Shown here: piece after piece, positions 47,652 through 61,000 of the stretch | Layout: each line of letters opens with the position of its first letter | Position numbering within the stretch: the first letter of the stretch is position 1 | Origin: Galerina marginata | Taxonomy: Eukaryota; Basidiomycota; Agaricomycetes; Agaricales; Galerinaceae | DNA: 64,000 nucleotides | Direction of reading: 5' to 3' | NCBI GenBank assembly: GCA_023014335.1 | Contig: JAECYW010000003.1 | Span: 2,542,001-2,606,000, forward strand | The notes under the pieces: model-generated | Told to the model about the DNA's origin: nothing | The model's input: only the letters and a program-made list of their open reading frames with translations | Database searches by the model: none | Position numbers and translations under genes: made by a program

Positions 47652-50600
47652 GTTGCAAATAACGACAAATTATGACAATATAGATCAAATTGAGGTCGAA
47701 AGATAAGGATCACCCCTAACTTCGACAGGTCCATGGACTCTGGCTAAATTCTAGTCACCCTACCGCCCCAACCCATAGCTCGAAAGTCGGCGCCCGCCCT
47801 TCAACTCTGCCCGCCATCTCCCTAAATAACCTTTGGGAATTCAACGGATCTTACTTCCTGTCTGTCGATCGTAGCCAGCCTAGTGATGTTGGGATTTGAG
47901 TTCGCTGATGTGCGGGCCACGGCGTTATAAAAAAGTATCGTTTGAGACTACTTAGTACAGGCCTACACTCTCGAGCCATGGGAACTGCCATCGATGACAT
48001 ACTCGTCACTAGCGTCACTATCGTGATCATTTTACCGCTGCATTTGGCTGCATACACTGGGCGCAAAAGCTATTTTTCGAACTCGGAAAATGTGATTCTC
48101 AACCATTCAAAAATTATGAGTGTTTGAAACTGAAAAAACCATTACCTTATGGAGTACCGACGGTACTCCATATATTTTTTCGGTACTCCATACGGTAATA
48201 CTTTTCTGGAGTTCGAACAATCATAATTTTTTATTGGTTGAGAATCACCTTTTTGTCTCCCAAAAAATGACTATTGCGTCCAGTGATATATCATTCCGCC
48301 TTGAGCTGTCGGCCCCGTGGGATTGGCAGGTCTGACAGTATCGTCCTACGAATTCCCGGGCCCACACTGCATGCTTACAAGCATGGTTCCAGAGGACATC
48401 TAGCGGCCTATGACTTTAGGTTCAAATATCTTGACTACTCGAGTAAACCCTGAACGGTCATCCGAATCGGAAGTGTGGCCAAACTCGAGTCAAAGGACGC
48501 AGCTGGTAAAAATCGGTGCCTCTGCTTACAGCGGAATCTCACTGTAAATGGGATTTACACGATTATTCCGGACAATCAAATGTCGTCGCGGCGTTAACCA
48601 GTGAAGCGATCATGCAAGGGGGTCATGACGGATCCCGCTCAGTCCCATACGTTAAATTCAAGAAAAAAATGAAGTATTCGTCTTCTAGGTTTGAAGGTGC
48701 CATAAAAATGTCGTTGGATCAATATGGCTGCACCCGGGCGTGCCACATTCTCGCCAAGGAAACCTGGTAGCTTTCAAACCAGATAAAATTCGAACTTCAT
48801 CCGCCAAATTTCACTATCTGCAAACCGTCCGTAATTTTGCATTCTGTTTCAAGTCCACTCTCAGGTGCAAAGCTCAGTCGCCTGGATGGTTCCAACCTAA
48901 ACAAAGCAATCGTGGGCTGTGTACATCATGATATTCTAGGCTATCTTTCTATACCCTGAATTCGGAAGCCATTTTGTCACGATTTATAAAACCACATAAT
49001 CGAATCTGGTCAAAGGATGGTGGTCAATTGCAATTTTCATTTTCCTGTGCCTATAGTGTTCTATTTTGCATCTACATCACTTACTACTCTGACATTTCAA
49101 CGGCGAAAAATAAACTAGGCCTACACTTAGAGGTCGGAGTGCTCCTTTTCAACGGGCGCGCCGCAATGTGCAAGGCCTGGGCCCGGGTATCCATCCTCGA
49201 AATATAACTCAGCGAAGCTCGCCAATTTGCCATGTTGTGCAAATCTGAACATGTCGTTGCTCAGCGACGGCATGGGTACCAGATTGGCACATACTGCCAA
49301 TGTTCTGTCCGCGGACAGGACATTCCATGGCCCAACTTTTTAACCTAGTAGTCTCGGAGATTCCATAAAGAAGGGATTTGAATGCGCCATCTATTCATTC
49401 TTGCTTTTATTGAATTGAAATTTACTATCGTCAGGTCAATATGACCGAGCCATTTGGGACATGATGTCCGAAAAAGGATATGTACAAAAGTGCGCCACAT
49501 ATATAACAAATCCGCGAGCACCCGTAATTCATCCTTAATTCCAAAGCGCACACCGAGTCCAGAAATACTGCCTTATCTCTTGGAACAAATAGAAGCACAG
49601 GGCGAATGAAACAGTGGTCAGGCGTTATCGCCGATTCATCGATTGGTGATGGTAAACGCAAAAACAAAGAGCAGGCCGCTTCACGCGGACGACTTCTCAA
49701 GATATCACTTGAGCCAGACTCCTCTAGCTCCAAAGCCAATTATATCCACGAACGCGAACCTTCTCAAACTTGCCAGCTAGCCAGAATCAGTGGCAAAGTG
49801 TCGAGTTGATCCGAAGCTTCACCAGGCAAGCAAACCAGGCTTGACTGTGAACCTGTGCGAATCTGGCGGAGCCGCAATCCAAATCTTTATAGCTCTCGAG
49901 CGCCCAAGTTCCATTGAATTGGTTCCTTTTCCTTGGAGCAGAAGATAGATAAATTCAAAAAGCAAACAAGGCAACATACCATCAGGTCTGCGCTATTTGT
50001 GAACTGCCGGGTCCAAATTTATAGTTCAAATAGGTGGAGACCACAGGAACCATCGGTTCGAGAATCCAGGCTACTCTGTAGGGCTCAAGGAGGGCCGCAG
50101 ATCCTACATATGCCGTGGAAGCACAAGGCCCATAGTGGTATTCATAGCGCCAGTTCATAAAAAATGCGAGCATAGTGGCGTACGAATGGCTGGCCCAGGC
50201 TGGGAGCCTATGTTCGTGGATTTCGCACTTCGCAGCTCCCGAGTCTTTGACAAGGGACAGAACAGACAAGCATCGTGTGGCCAGCAGTTCGGCATTAGAT
50301 GAAAGATATCAGAATCTTTCGACACGTTCTGTTTGCGCCACCTATCCAGGCCAAGTCGTGTTGAAAAGAAGGTAGCTTGCAGGATATACTAGCAGTCGAT
50401 AGCTGGTAAAGGAGGCTCGGACAGCGATGCGCCGGCGTCGGGAAAGAGGAAGATCAAGAAAGATTGGCGATAATATGTAAGGACCTGTCATTTGAGATGT
50501 TGTCGGTCTACGGGGCTGTGCTGGCCAAGAGGTATTACTCATACAACGGAGGGAAACTGCTTAATTGAAGTTAAACTCCGGGCACGAGCAAAGTTAGTTT

Positions 50601-51601
50601 CTCACAAGCATGTGTAATCCTTTTACACAATACCACGGTGGGCAGCTGTGTGCATGCGGTTCTATACTGCCAATCAAGCCGTTTTACCTGTGGAAAAACG
50701 ACATGGAGTGCGACCGTGACTCGACACGAGAAGTCTGTTGTTTGAACCGGGAGAGCAACCTGCGAGCTGGGCCGACTGAGTTGCAAGGTTTGAATGGCAA
50801 TGTGAGAAGACATTTTGCATACCGGGGATGAGACGACGAAGAGTCAGAGTCGTGGAAGAGCGATGATAAATTGTGTGCAGAGAGGTGTGTAAATGATGAA
50901 GTGGTATCTATTTTCGTAATGTTAAGGCGTCCATAATGAAAGGGGTAGGAATTTGGGGTGAGAAGCCAAAGAAGAGGAAGAAAAGAAGGCCGTGGAGAAA
51001 GAAGTCCTTGGAACGGATCATAGAAAAAGGGAAAGAGGGACGACATTTGAAAGACATAAACATGACAAAAAATAAGGAGCCTACAACAACCCAAAAATGT
51101 CTTCCAGAAAGAGTGGCACCGTATATTCATAAGATACTGCAAAGGCTAGTTGTTGTACAGCGTTCCTTGAAGAAATAAGTTGCGAAGTCTCTCGCTTGTA
51201 GGCTTGCGACGCAGAAAAAATATAATTGCATGCGGAATTGATCCTGGGTAACTGCGAGATCATGTACACAGAACTTTGCTTTTCGCAGAAATAAAAAAGA
51301 GGGTAGAGGTACCGGTTGGAGATAGGTGACCGTTGATGTGGGTATGGGATGATGTAACTCCACAGAAAGGCAAGAAACATTGCGCTTGGGAAAGGTGGCG
51401 TTCTTTCCTCTAGACTCCAAAGTGTAGCAAAGGGAGATGTTCATTATCGTCGTGGTCGGGGTCGTTGCTATAAAGGTACACAATGAGATCTGTCTTGAGA
51501 TCATAACGACTAGCGTTGGATATTCCATGGATGGGTCAAAAATACAAATGGATAAAAATGGGATGACTGATGAACGGGTTCGCGGAGCGGGCTTGAAGTG
51601 G
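47652..51601. other. Long intergenic region without supported genes
   Basis: About 3.9 kb hold only short unrelated frames on both strands apart from the hairpin element at 48092-48248. None has domain similarity or splice support. The right end is the 3' flank of the G-alpha-like gene. Confidence 0.55.
48092..48248. mobile_element. MITE-like palindromic element
   Basis: The outer arms GTGATTCTCAACCA (48092-48105) and TGGTTGAGAATCAC (48235-48248) are perfectly inverted. Inside, AATTATGA-x-TGTT-type sequence on the left and AACAATCATAATT on the right continue the pairing with mismatches. The centre has TATGGAGTACCG-A-CGGTACTCCATA (48148-48172), a perfect palindrome, plus a third copy CGGTACTCCATA at 48181-48192. 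The whole could fold into one long hairpin of about 157 nt. There is no coding capacity. A target-site duplication is not obvious. Confidence 0.7.
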
Positions 51602-54317
51602 TCATAGGAGCTTGGATTGCTTCAAATGCTGGCGTATGACCATGTCGCGCACTGTGATAATTTTAGAATCGAAGTTAAGATTAATGTCGTGAGAGCGAGA
51701 GAACTCACCGCTGGCAATGATACCAGCAGTAGTGGCGGTATCGGTGACGCTCGTGCAAAAAGCATAAAATTTCCTCGGGTTTGGCGAATATTCACGGTGA
51801 ATTGCGCTAAATTTCCCCCGGAGATCTGGGTAACAGGAGGTAAGCTCAACCGCGAACCGAATAAGAATCCCACAATGCACAACGGCGTTTGGGTAAGGTG
51901 AAGGTTTCAACTCACATTTACTAACGCTATCAAGGTCGTTCGGACGCTCGCCATAACTCCGGACATATTTCGCCAACCTGGGTAAGTGTTAGTTTAGAGG
52001 ATGAGGAAAGAAGGCGTAAAGAACGGGAAATATGAGTAGAACCATTGGAGAAGGAGATAACAATTAAAGAGACACAGAACCAACAACGGCAAAGCGGCAG
52101 GTCAAAGGAAACAGTACTCTCCGACAGGCAAAGCAATAGCTTCGAAGTAGTCGGGCCAGTGATGCGCATGGCTAAAGGCCATAAAGAGGACGTAACTTCT
52201 ATTCAAATGTGGAGGACCTCCACAAAGTCCGCCATTGAATAGATTTGGTTCGGTTCGAGAAACACTGCCAAGTTCAGCCAACCCCAAAGAAGAAAACGGC
52301 AGGCCAGGGTTTAACAAAGTGCAAAAGAAGATAGAAACAAAGAACAGCCAAAATGGGTCACACCTAATTCCAGAGTTTAACTTCTTTTCTAGGATGTCGC
52401 ATTTGTTGAGGAAAAGGACCAAGTCTACGTTTGCAAGTAGTTTTGATGAGCATACAGCTTTCCAAAGGAGGACAGAATCCTCCTGATATCAATGTTAGAA
52501 CGATCATTAGGGTTAACACAGGGAGGTCATACCAAACGATTTACAGTTCTATCTTCCGCAAGAACTTGGTCAAAGCCCGATATTGGCGCCAGGAAGATTA
52601 TGGCATCCACTGTTGAGAAAGGGTGGTGAGTATATATATTCCGGGGACCAAAACATTACGTACCATCATCGAAGAATGGCGCCCATGTCGCTGTTACAGA
52701 AATATCGTCTCAGAGTAGGAAAAGGGAGCTAGTAGAATATCACGAACGTCTTTGACTCCGGCTCCCGCCGACATCAACAATCCTCCATTCTGTGCCACTA
52801 TCTCTGCCAGCACTGACTTCCATCTCAAACTTGTACTCGGAGACCCCAACGGTTTTTAGCCTTGCCTTGAGGACGTCATCATCGGTTGGCATATACTTCA
52901 GTGATGTGACCCGCTCAAGGTCGTCCAAAAAACTTTCGGAACAGACGAAAGTCAGTCTTTGGAACAAATGGAGGTCAGAAGTTAACTTACAATCCACTGG
53001 CTTCTTCCAGTCGGATTTTTCTTCTCCTGAGAATGTCGCGAATGCCGTCGTCGTTCCAGAGCTGGACCATATCCCTCCGACACGAATGAAGCACCTCTTG
53101 CGGTTCGTCCGGTGTCTCAAGCCCCGTGTTTCCGGCACTCATGGGACGCTGTCCGTTACTAGTCTGGGAAGATGGACCGTCATCGTATGAATGGCCTGGA
53201 AAGTTTACCCTGGCTCGTGCTAGACCTCCTCGCCAGCCAGGCCCAGGGCGGACAAAAATCTCTTGGTTCCGATATGACTGACTCCTGTGGTGCGCATGCG
53301 AGCGTCCATTATGATGAGAGAAATGCGACTCAGTTGGTGAAGGATGACTGTACCCGTTGTAGTGGGTGGGCCCTGCAAGGTGCGTTGCCTCCTCTTCATT
53401 GGGAGGAACTAATTTGGCAATAAGCAAAGCTTCTATATGCCGCAGGGGCAAGAGACGGGCTTTAAGCGCATCTAATGGACTTTGAGCAAGTGTCGTTGTG
53501 GAAGAACCCGACGGGTCGGATCGGGGGCTTTGGTCAAAGTTCGGGGGCGAGTTAGGATAAGAGTTGTTGGCGACAGTAAATTCGGTATCGGAATCAGGAT
53601 CATAGTCTGCATCATCGTTAAAGTAGTCCTGATACTGCTGTTGTTGGGCACGAGGGGGATAATGTGGCGAGCCATATGAAAATTGCATGTCGAGGCCATG
53701 ACCGTTGCTGTGGTTGTAGTGTGTGTTTCCCATGATATCGATAGCGCGTGACTGTGGTGGCAGAGGAGGAGAATTATTTGATGGCAGAGGAGGTGGCCTG
53801 GGTCGAGATATACTTCGGGCTCGTACTCGAGGAGAAGCATAGGGTGAGTTCGGGGTTGGACTCGAGAGTGCGTCCAAAATCGTTCGTATAGACCGAACAA
53901 CATTAAGTTGAATTACGGCGCGCCATAGGATCCGCTCTTCACGAAAGGCGGTGGGCGTGTACAACCGTTGAAATTCTGTGCATCATTCAGAACCTTGGAG
54001 CCTGAAGAAATTTATCAAGAAACTCACGTCTCAACGTGGTTGATTTGCCTAAAAGATTCGCAGATACTCAGCGAAAGCCCGGAAAATCAAGATAATATAA
54101 AACGACGACACCTACCCGATTCACTTTGCCCAAGCAGCAGAAGCCTCACAATGCGTTTCTTTCTGCGCGCCTGCCTTTCTGCCTTGATGGCTGCATCGAT
54201 CGCCTGGCTGATGCGCCTTGACTCGGCCTCTCTCTCCAACCTTATCTCGCGTTCCTCGATGGTTTCATCTGGAGGCGGCCTAAGGACCTCGTCCAGGGGG
54301 TCGTCCGATACAGGCAT
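51602..54317 (-). CDS. Large G-protein alpha-subunit-like protein
   Basis: Ten exons (54116-54317, 54028-54048, 52991-53975, 52748-52932, 52664-52690, 52533-52609, 52364-52482, 51916-51977, 51709-51825, 51602-51651) give 614 residues. G-alpha signatures in order: P-loop LLLGQSESGKSTTLRQFQ, YMPTDDDVLKARLKTVG (switch I Arg and Thr), VDVGGSRSQRPTWAPFF (switch II), FLNKCDILEKKLNSGI (NKxD), FYAFCTSVTDTATT, and the C-terminal helix MVIRQHLKQSKLL. Odd points: switch II has Ser in place of the Gln that drives GTP hydrolysis; the N-terminus has no MGxxxS or Cys for lipidation but a charged helix; the helical domain carries about 260 residues of Pro/Ser/Asn/His-rich insert; and the intron 51978-52363 is 386 nt while most of the others are 50-67 nt. 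It belongs to the divergent basidiomycete G-alpha group; partner unknown. Confidence 0.93.
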
Positions 54318-57191
54318 TTTGTTGTCGGGAGGTGATGGCTGAGAGGAGGGGAGCAATTCTCAGGCACAACGCTGATTAGACTTCTCCTCGTTGTATATCA
54401 CTTTCAAATGAGCCGGCTCGCGGTACCTGGAAGCACAGGCACCGAGGTACAATCAGACTGGTTCGCTTCCTGCCCTTGGCTTGCGCAACTTGGCCCAAAA
54501 TACTTCCGCCGCGCAGACTGATTTTAGATCCATCCACACTCGATAAGACTCACAGTGAACAAGTTTCGCCTCGTGCATCCCCACCACTGTCAATTTTCGG
54601 GAGGATGAGGGAAGCGAGGCCCTTGACAACGAACGGAACACAATATCTCTGCAGGAACGGAGGTTGCAATCACCATGCTTGTGCTGTTCCTCGCAGTAAC
54701 GGAACACATGAAAAGCTGAAACTTCGGACTTTGACTGGCCCTCCTTTCTGACCTCAGTTCTGCCCGTGCTCCTCAGCGCCCACAACGTATAACTGCATGT
54801 GCACCTCGTTCAATGGTCGCCGACTTTCTCAAACACCTTCCTGTGTCTGCCGATCACTTCTCCCAGTTGCTGCTTTGACGAAAAAGATCAAGGACGGCTG
54901 CGGTCGACTTGGCGTCAATCCGCGTTTTTGCTGAGAGACTCGAGCATCTCAACTTCTAAGCGCTGTTGGTACCGGCGGAAAGAGAAGGGTATTATGCCTG
55001 AATGACCGTGTTTTCAAAACCCGTCTCCAATTTGCTGTCCTAGATAACACCGCACTGACGTGTAGCTCGTCTAATATTTCGAAATTTCCGTGTCATTGAC
55101 TGTCGCTCATCAGGACGACTCTTAACCCCACCATTGCATGTCAGTACTGAAGGTTAGTCTCGAGTCGGTCTTGACTCTTGAGGGATAAATGGTGAACTGA
55201 TAAGAGCTGATCCGCAGTCGTTTTCAACATCATCACCGACTCGTTCCAAGGATGTTATAATATCCTTGACGACCCATGTGCCCATCCAGGATAATCCAAC
55301 CATACACTTCAGATTCGGTCGAGAAAGAGACTCGACACCGGGCTCCTTATAGCACTCCGGAGCGCGCCCATTTTTGCTTTGGCGCGGAAAAAAATTGTGG
55401 ATACGTATACGGGTCCGGGTGGCTAGTCCACCCCGCTCGCACTACTGTATTTATTTGTTCCCGCCATCCCAGCGGCTGGTTTCGACTAGCGGTGAATGCC
55501 TAAACTGAAGTTCTTCCCAAGCAAATCCAAACCGGTTAATTCTGAATGGACCCCAAAACTGTGTGGCGCACCGATCTCACTGGCAATATGACGCTTATGG
55601 ACAAGATTTATCACCTTCCGGAATAGGCTTAGATGCTGGCCGATCCTAATTGCAAGGAAGCTAATATACCGACTGACTGTCGAATGCGCGCGTCTGACCA
55701 GGTCACGATGATCTGGCGATTTCAAGCCGGAATGTGATAGAACTACCCCTCTTCCCTGCTCGCCCAGCCTTGACTTTCCTCCTCCTCGGTGTAAAGGCTT
55801 GGTAAAAGCATGGACTTATATCCTGGCACTCATGGGCCGAGTGCAGCAACCCTGTTCTTGGACTTGGTCTTTTATGGAGGATCGATCAGGCCCCAGGCCC
55901 CGGTTCTTTAAATCCACAGCCACCCACCCGGGCCACCCCAAAGCCTACAAGGCACCGGACACATCGGCGATTAAATGACGACTGTTCTGTCTGCTGCTGC
56001 ACCTATGTAATCCAGGGAGCGCTTCTTAAAGGTTCACAAGGCATCCAACTTAATGTCCGGGTCGCTATCCTTGCAACGAGCCGCACAGCCTTTGCACGAA
56101 CCACTCCGTTCATGCCGTGAAATCCACCACGCGAAATTAAGGAATGTTCAGTCTGTGCCTCACACTTACATACGCCTTGGCTACTTACACGATTGTCTAA
56201 AAATGGTTCTCACTGCGAAAGACCTTCAAGGTGCGAACGCCGTCATGCCTCGAGGCATTCTCGAGCACAAGAAACCAGGCACCCTGTTTTATTTTCGGAT
56301 GTAGGAGGCAAACCTGCCTCTGACAAACGCGGCTCTGTGAGCTCAGTCAGGCACAAGGCACAATCTACTTCCACCATTTCATCTTTGAACTGCTCTCTCA
56401 ACAGACAGATCTTTCAAAAGCGTTCAGGACCAGGCGTCTAGATGGTATTAAGCGCTTAGCGACGCACTCGCGGTGTGAGCATGGGCTCAAACTCCACTCA
56501 CGATAAGCAAGTCCATTTATTCAATTAAATCCCTTCATTTTAATCCTGTTCAGATGGTCATTAGTCCTTTGTACGCCTATCAACCCGGTGCTGACTCGCA
56601 TTCCTGAAAATTAAAGAACCTCTTTCAGACACAAGACCCACCCGTCACGGAGAAGTGTCGCGCTGTATCTTCCTAGTGGGGTCGAGTAAGTGCCGTTGAG
56701 CTGCGCTCCCCAGCTATTTATTCTTCAGCGATGTCAATCTGAAAATACCTACGCGTAGCAAACGGTCAAGAACGGGGAAGGTGGAATGGCTGGAGCTCCT
56801 GGATGTTCGGTTTGGTCATGGCACAACTCAATCTCAGCTCATAATCTGACAAGTTTGGATGAGTGAAGATCTTCAAAAGCTCGGCAAATCGGACCATGGA
56901 CTTTACATCTCTCTTTTTATAACGTTAGCGTTAGGCGTCCTTATCATTGGAACGGTCAGTAGTTCGGCTGGGTTCAGTGTGGCGTGGCGCATTCTAAACA
57001 AATCCGAAATCGGAAGTCAATTCGTCATGTCCTAATCAATCACTCGTCATCCAGTCCATTTACACTTATAGAAGTACTCTAATGCCCAGAAAAGAATGAC
57101 AGCAGACGTGATGTAGACGATGCGATATTTTCGTTGCCTCTACTTATTCGTACGTAGGGATGAATTTACCACCGTGTATCGACAAGTTTGA
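54318..57191. other. Intergenic region without supported genes
   Basis: About 2.9 kb upstream of the G-alpha-like gene. Short frames only; none is convincing on either strand. Confidence 0.5.
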
Positions 57192-57622
57192 TCATGCTAT
57201 CGGTGGGATCCAGTGATTTAAATAATACTTAGAGGCGCCGGCGTCATATGATAAGATTGAACGAGGTATTCGAACTGATGTGAACCAAATATGTGCTCCT
57301 TCAGCTTTAACAGCAGGTAACTTCCTGTAAATCCCTCGGGACTTCGCACGGTACATCAAGCCACCAGGATGGCATGTTGGATGGCCTGAGTACGAGATAA
57401 TAAATGACCACCATTGTTCTGGTTCGTCATCAGCGCTAATTGGGCTGGGTCGTGTATTAGGAAGACGACCAATCCTACGATGCACACTCACGTCTGGTTC
57501 GGCGGTTTACATTCGGCCAGGCTTTCGCCATTTGTTTGCCAATAGAACATGTCAAAGTCGTGAAACCACACTGGTGGTCCGTCAGAAAGTCGCAGTTCCA
57601 ACGCTCCAGAGCTGAATGACAT
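57192..57622 (-). CDS. Small two-exon orphan protein
   Basis: Exons 57492-57622 and 57192-57444 are joined by a 47-nt intron with ideal ends (GTGAGT...ACCCAG, phase 2) and give 127 residues. The sequence runs from MSFSSGALELRLSDGPPVWF through FDMFYWQTNGESLAECKPPN to YYLNHWIPPIA. It is Trp/Tyr-rich with three Cys, and no signal peptide or membrane helix is seen. I recognise no family. It may be the surviving 3' part of a longer gene, since upstream sequence shows no further exon. It lies just downstream of the helicase gene in the same orientation. Confidence 0.5.
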
Positions 57623-58017
57623 CAATAATCTTCTACATCCTCTCATACACCGATTACCGGAAAGATTGCTTCCCATTGACGTTACTAAAACTATCAAGAG
57701 TCGCTCCCGCGCAATGTCGTGATCTAAAAATAAACCGTGCATTGGCCGCACGGCTCAGCACAGCTCCGACTGTCACTGATTGTCGGAAGATTGGAACAGT
57801 GAATACAGCCATGATAATAATTATTGGCTTAGAAAGCATGTTAGAGTACTCGAGTTAGATTAGAACACGCGGAGATTTTATATAATTGTAGGCAAGTTCT
57901 AAGGACAAAATTCTAGAAAAATATTTTTGAGGTGGATCAATGTTACGATGATAAGAGCGAGCAATACGAGAATGTAGCTTCAAGACGGTGAAAAGGAAAC
58001 AATGGAAAGTGCCCAGT
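57623..58017. other. 3' flank of the helicase gene
   Basis: AT-rich 395-bp spacer, probably the 3' UTR and terminator of the upstream minus-strand helicase. No coding frame is supported. Confidence 0.5.
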
Positions 58018-61000
58018 CTATTCAACATCGCGCCAAGGCCTGTCCACATTGGCATCAAGGTCTTCGTCGACCTCAGCAAGGGTCAACGACTCCATGCGAC
58101 GAGCAAACTCATTCATATCAAGACGCGCTGCTGTCCGGATCGCTTTGTCGTATCCTCCTGCTTCATCGACTCGGAGATTGGGATCCCAGGTGATATCAGG
58201 ACCAATCCACCCACCATTGAGATGGATGTAGTTGAGGAACGACCGCCACAATGGATCGAGTGAGAGAACCTGTGGGTCTCCAACGATGACCAGCATTGCC
58301 TGGGCCCTCGTCACAGCGACTACACGAAACCTCAGAAAGCGAATACACACAAGGAAAGCAGAAACTGACCGTTAAACCTGCGGGGATTTGCAACGAATCC
58401 AAGGGTATGACGGAGGTCATATTCAACAAATTCCTTGCTGCTGCGAACTGTGGAGATCAGAATAACTTTGCGTTCCTACAAAAATGAATCAATAGTTGGT
58501 CCAATCCGATTCAAGGCTCGAACCTACCTGGCCCTGAAATTCTTCCACGGAACCCACTTTCACCCCGTCAGCAAAAGGACGCAAGGATGTCCTTAGTTTC
58601 TGGCACTGCGCATGGTACGGCGCAATGACGCCAATATCAGCGTCAGCTACGAAGATCATAAGAATGAGAGTGGTAAGAGAATCAACAATAAACTAACATA
58701 CTTGTACGGAAGCGCCTGTCATCTTTCAGTTTCTGCACGTACGACTTAATCTGTAGCACCTCATCGATGTTGAAGAATGAAGGTGATGACGCTTCACGAT
58801 CATCTCTGCCGGATACTGCATGAAAGACGATAGGGAATTTTTTGGATGGCAGGTACGACGAATTCAGGTATGCATTGATGACAGCGGGATTCGCACATTG
58901 TTGCAACTCGTTTTGATAAAACCTCTCATTCGGAAAGTGTAGAATGGCGTTATGAGAACGGAAGTTTTTCACCAACTTGACGACACTGGAAAGTTTGCAT
59001 TAGCACCAGACATACTAGAAAGGGAAGCTTTGACCACCTTTTGCCATAAGAACTGGTCAGATCATATGCATCTCGATCCATTAATCTTTCGAGATAACTC
59101 TTCTCCAGGCCGAGGTTTCTCGCTATTCCAGAACGGATAACAGGTCCAAGCTGCTTAGGGTCGCCTGAAAGAATCACGTTTGTTTTAGTGTCTGCCATCA
59201 TCTTGATAGAGACAAAAGCCTCTGGTTCTGTAGCCTGCCCAGCCTCATCGATGAAAATGTGGCTGAAATGGCCGCGAGGCATGCCAATCCCCGACGTAAC
59301 CGATGATGAGACACAAGTCGAGACTACAATGCGGAATCTCTTCATACGAGCCATAGAAGGCACAGAAAAGTGACCGTCGGGATCGGTATGAGTATAATCT
59401 TTAATATCGTCAGGAACCTGATTTTTGAACCTCGAAGGAGCATAGAAGCGGAAAAGTTCGTCAACAGTAAGTTGGTTTCGGAGTCGAGAGGCAATGAGGT
59501 CAGCAGCGGAATTGCTTGGGGCGCAAGCAAGGATTATGGCCTTTGGATCCATAGCTAAGACTTGTAAAATAGCTTCCACAACTGTGATGGTTTTACCCGT
59601 TCCGGGGCTAAAGATACTTGTTATTGATTCATTAATGAAGTTTAAAACAAAAGTCTTACGGTCCGAAAACAACGAAGGGCGGAGACCCAGGGCGGAGAGA
59701 AATAATCGAGGCAATGGCTTGTAGTTGAGGAGGGTTGCTTGCTATTAGTGGGTTGTACAACGCCACTGCCATGGCGTTGAAGCTTGGCACCGGAAAAGTA
59801 GAAAGGTTCCCAATGTCAGGGAACAATATCCGATCTTCGCTAAAAGCGGTGTCGAGAGCTTGATGTTGTCGTTGAATTGGAATCCGATTCAGCTTGAATC
59901 TGACATGGAATCGACGGCCTTCAGAGTAGCGACTGAAGCTACCATGAAACTGGAGGCCGACCTCAGCCTGCCGAACTACATGAACGTGCCATTCAAACCA
60001 GCGACCATCAGATGCATCTTGTTCTTGAACAAAAATCCGATCACCTGGAAGATTCACATGAATTGAACTTCCACGTCAGTGAGAAAGGCGATGCAAAACA
60101 TACCGACGAGGACGCTAGGGCGCTTTTCAGCCAGGCCGGGAACCGTTAAACTGAAAGGATAGTGTCAGACATATTCTTTTAATAGACGCAAAGACGAACT
60201 AATAGTACGCATTATGCCTTGTCAACGTGGTGTTCAACATATCGTAACGGTCGAGATCCTGCCTGGTATGATAATTAATTAGCAGTAAAAAAATAGAGAG
60301 AGAACAAGGGACTTACTCCATTTTATATTCTTCGACCCAGAGCAGATGCTTGAAGTGGCGGTCATAAGTGGTACTATCGAAGGCCTCGGGCATGAATATT
60401 TTCTGAATCTGTACAGACAACTCCTTGGTCGAGTGGGATCCAGATAGAATTGTTTGCAGGTGCGAAGGGATGTTCGCTTTTGGGAGCCGTCCGATGTAAG
60501 GAATGACGGTGCGTGAAGGCGGCTTAATACCCTTAATTACTTCAACGACTGGCTTTCGGTTCGTCCGCAAGCGGGGGATATACGGGGTGACGGGCATCAA
60601 AGCTTCGTGCTCTGCCTTATTTCCCACTATGGCTTTCAGGGTGCGAGAAATAATAAAACGTTGCTTCAGTTGGGCGTCCTCAAAAAGAAACTCGACTCGG
60701 TCTTCATAACGACCCATGTGGGTCTGTTCCAGAGCCATGGTGAGTTTTAGGGGTCGAGTGGAAGTCACTTTCTGGTTTACGCCTGAAACCACAACAGAAA
60801 ATCTAGGAAGAAATCAGTACCTCGGCTCATAAAGACATGTCGGGACTTACGGCGATTCCATACGGCGGGCCCCGTGAGACGACGCTAGCTTGACCCCCAG
60901 CAATGTAGAGTTTGAGAAAGGCTGCGAAGTTTTTATCATCGCTGTTCGAGTTCGCTGGGTCAGGAATTCCGAAGGATCCACAAACTCGAAATCAAAGGCG

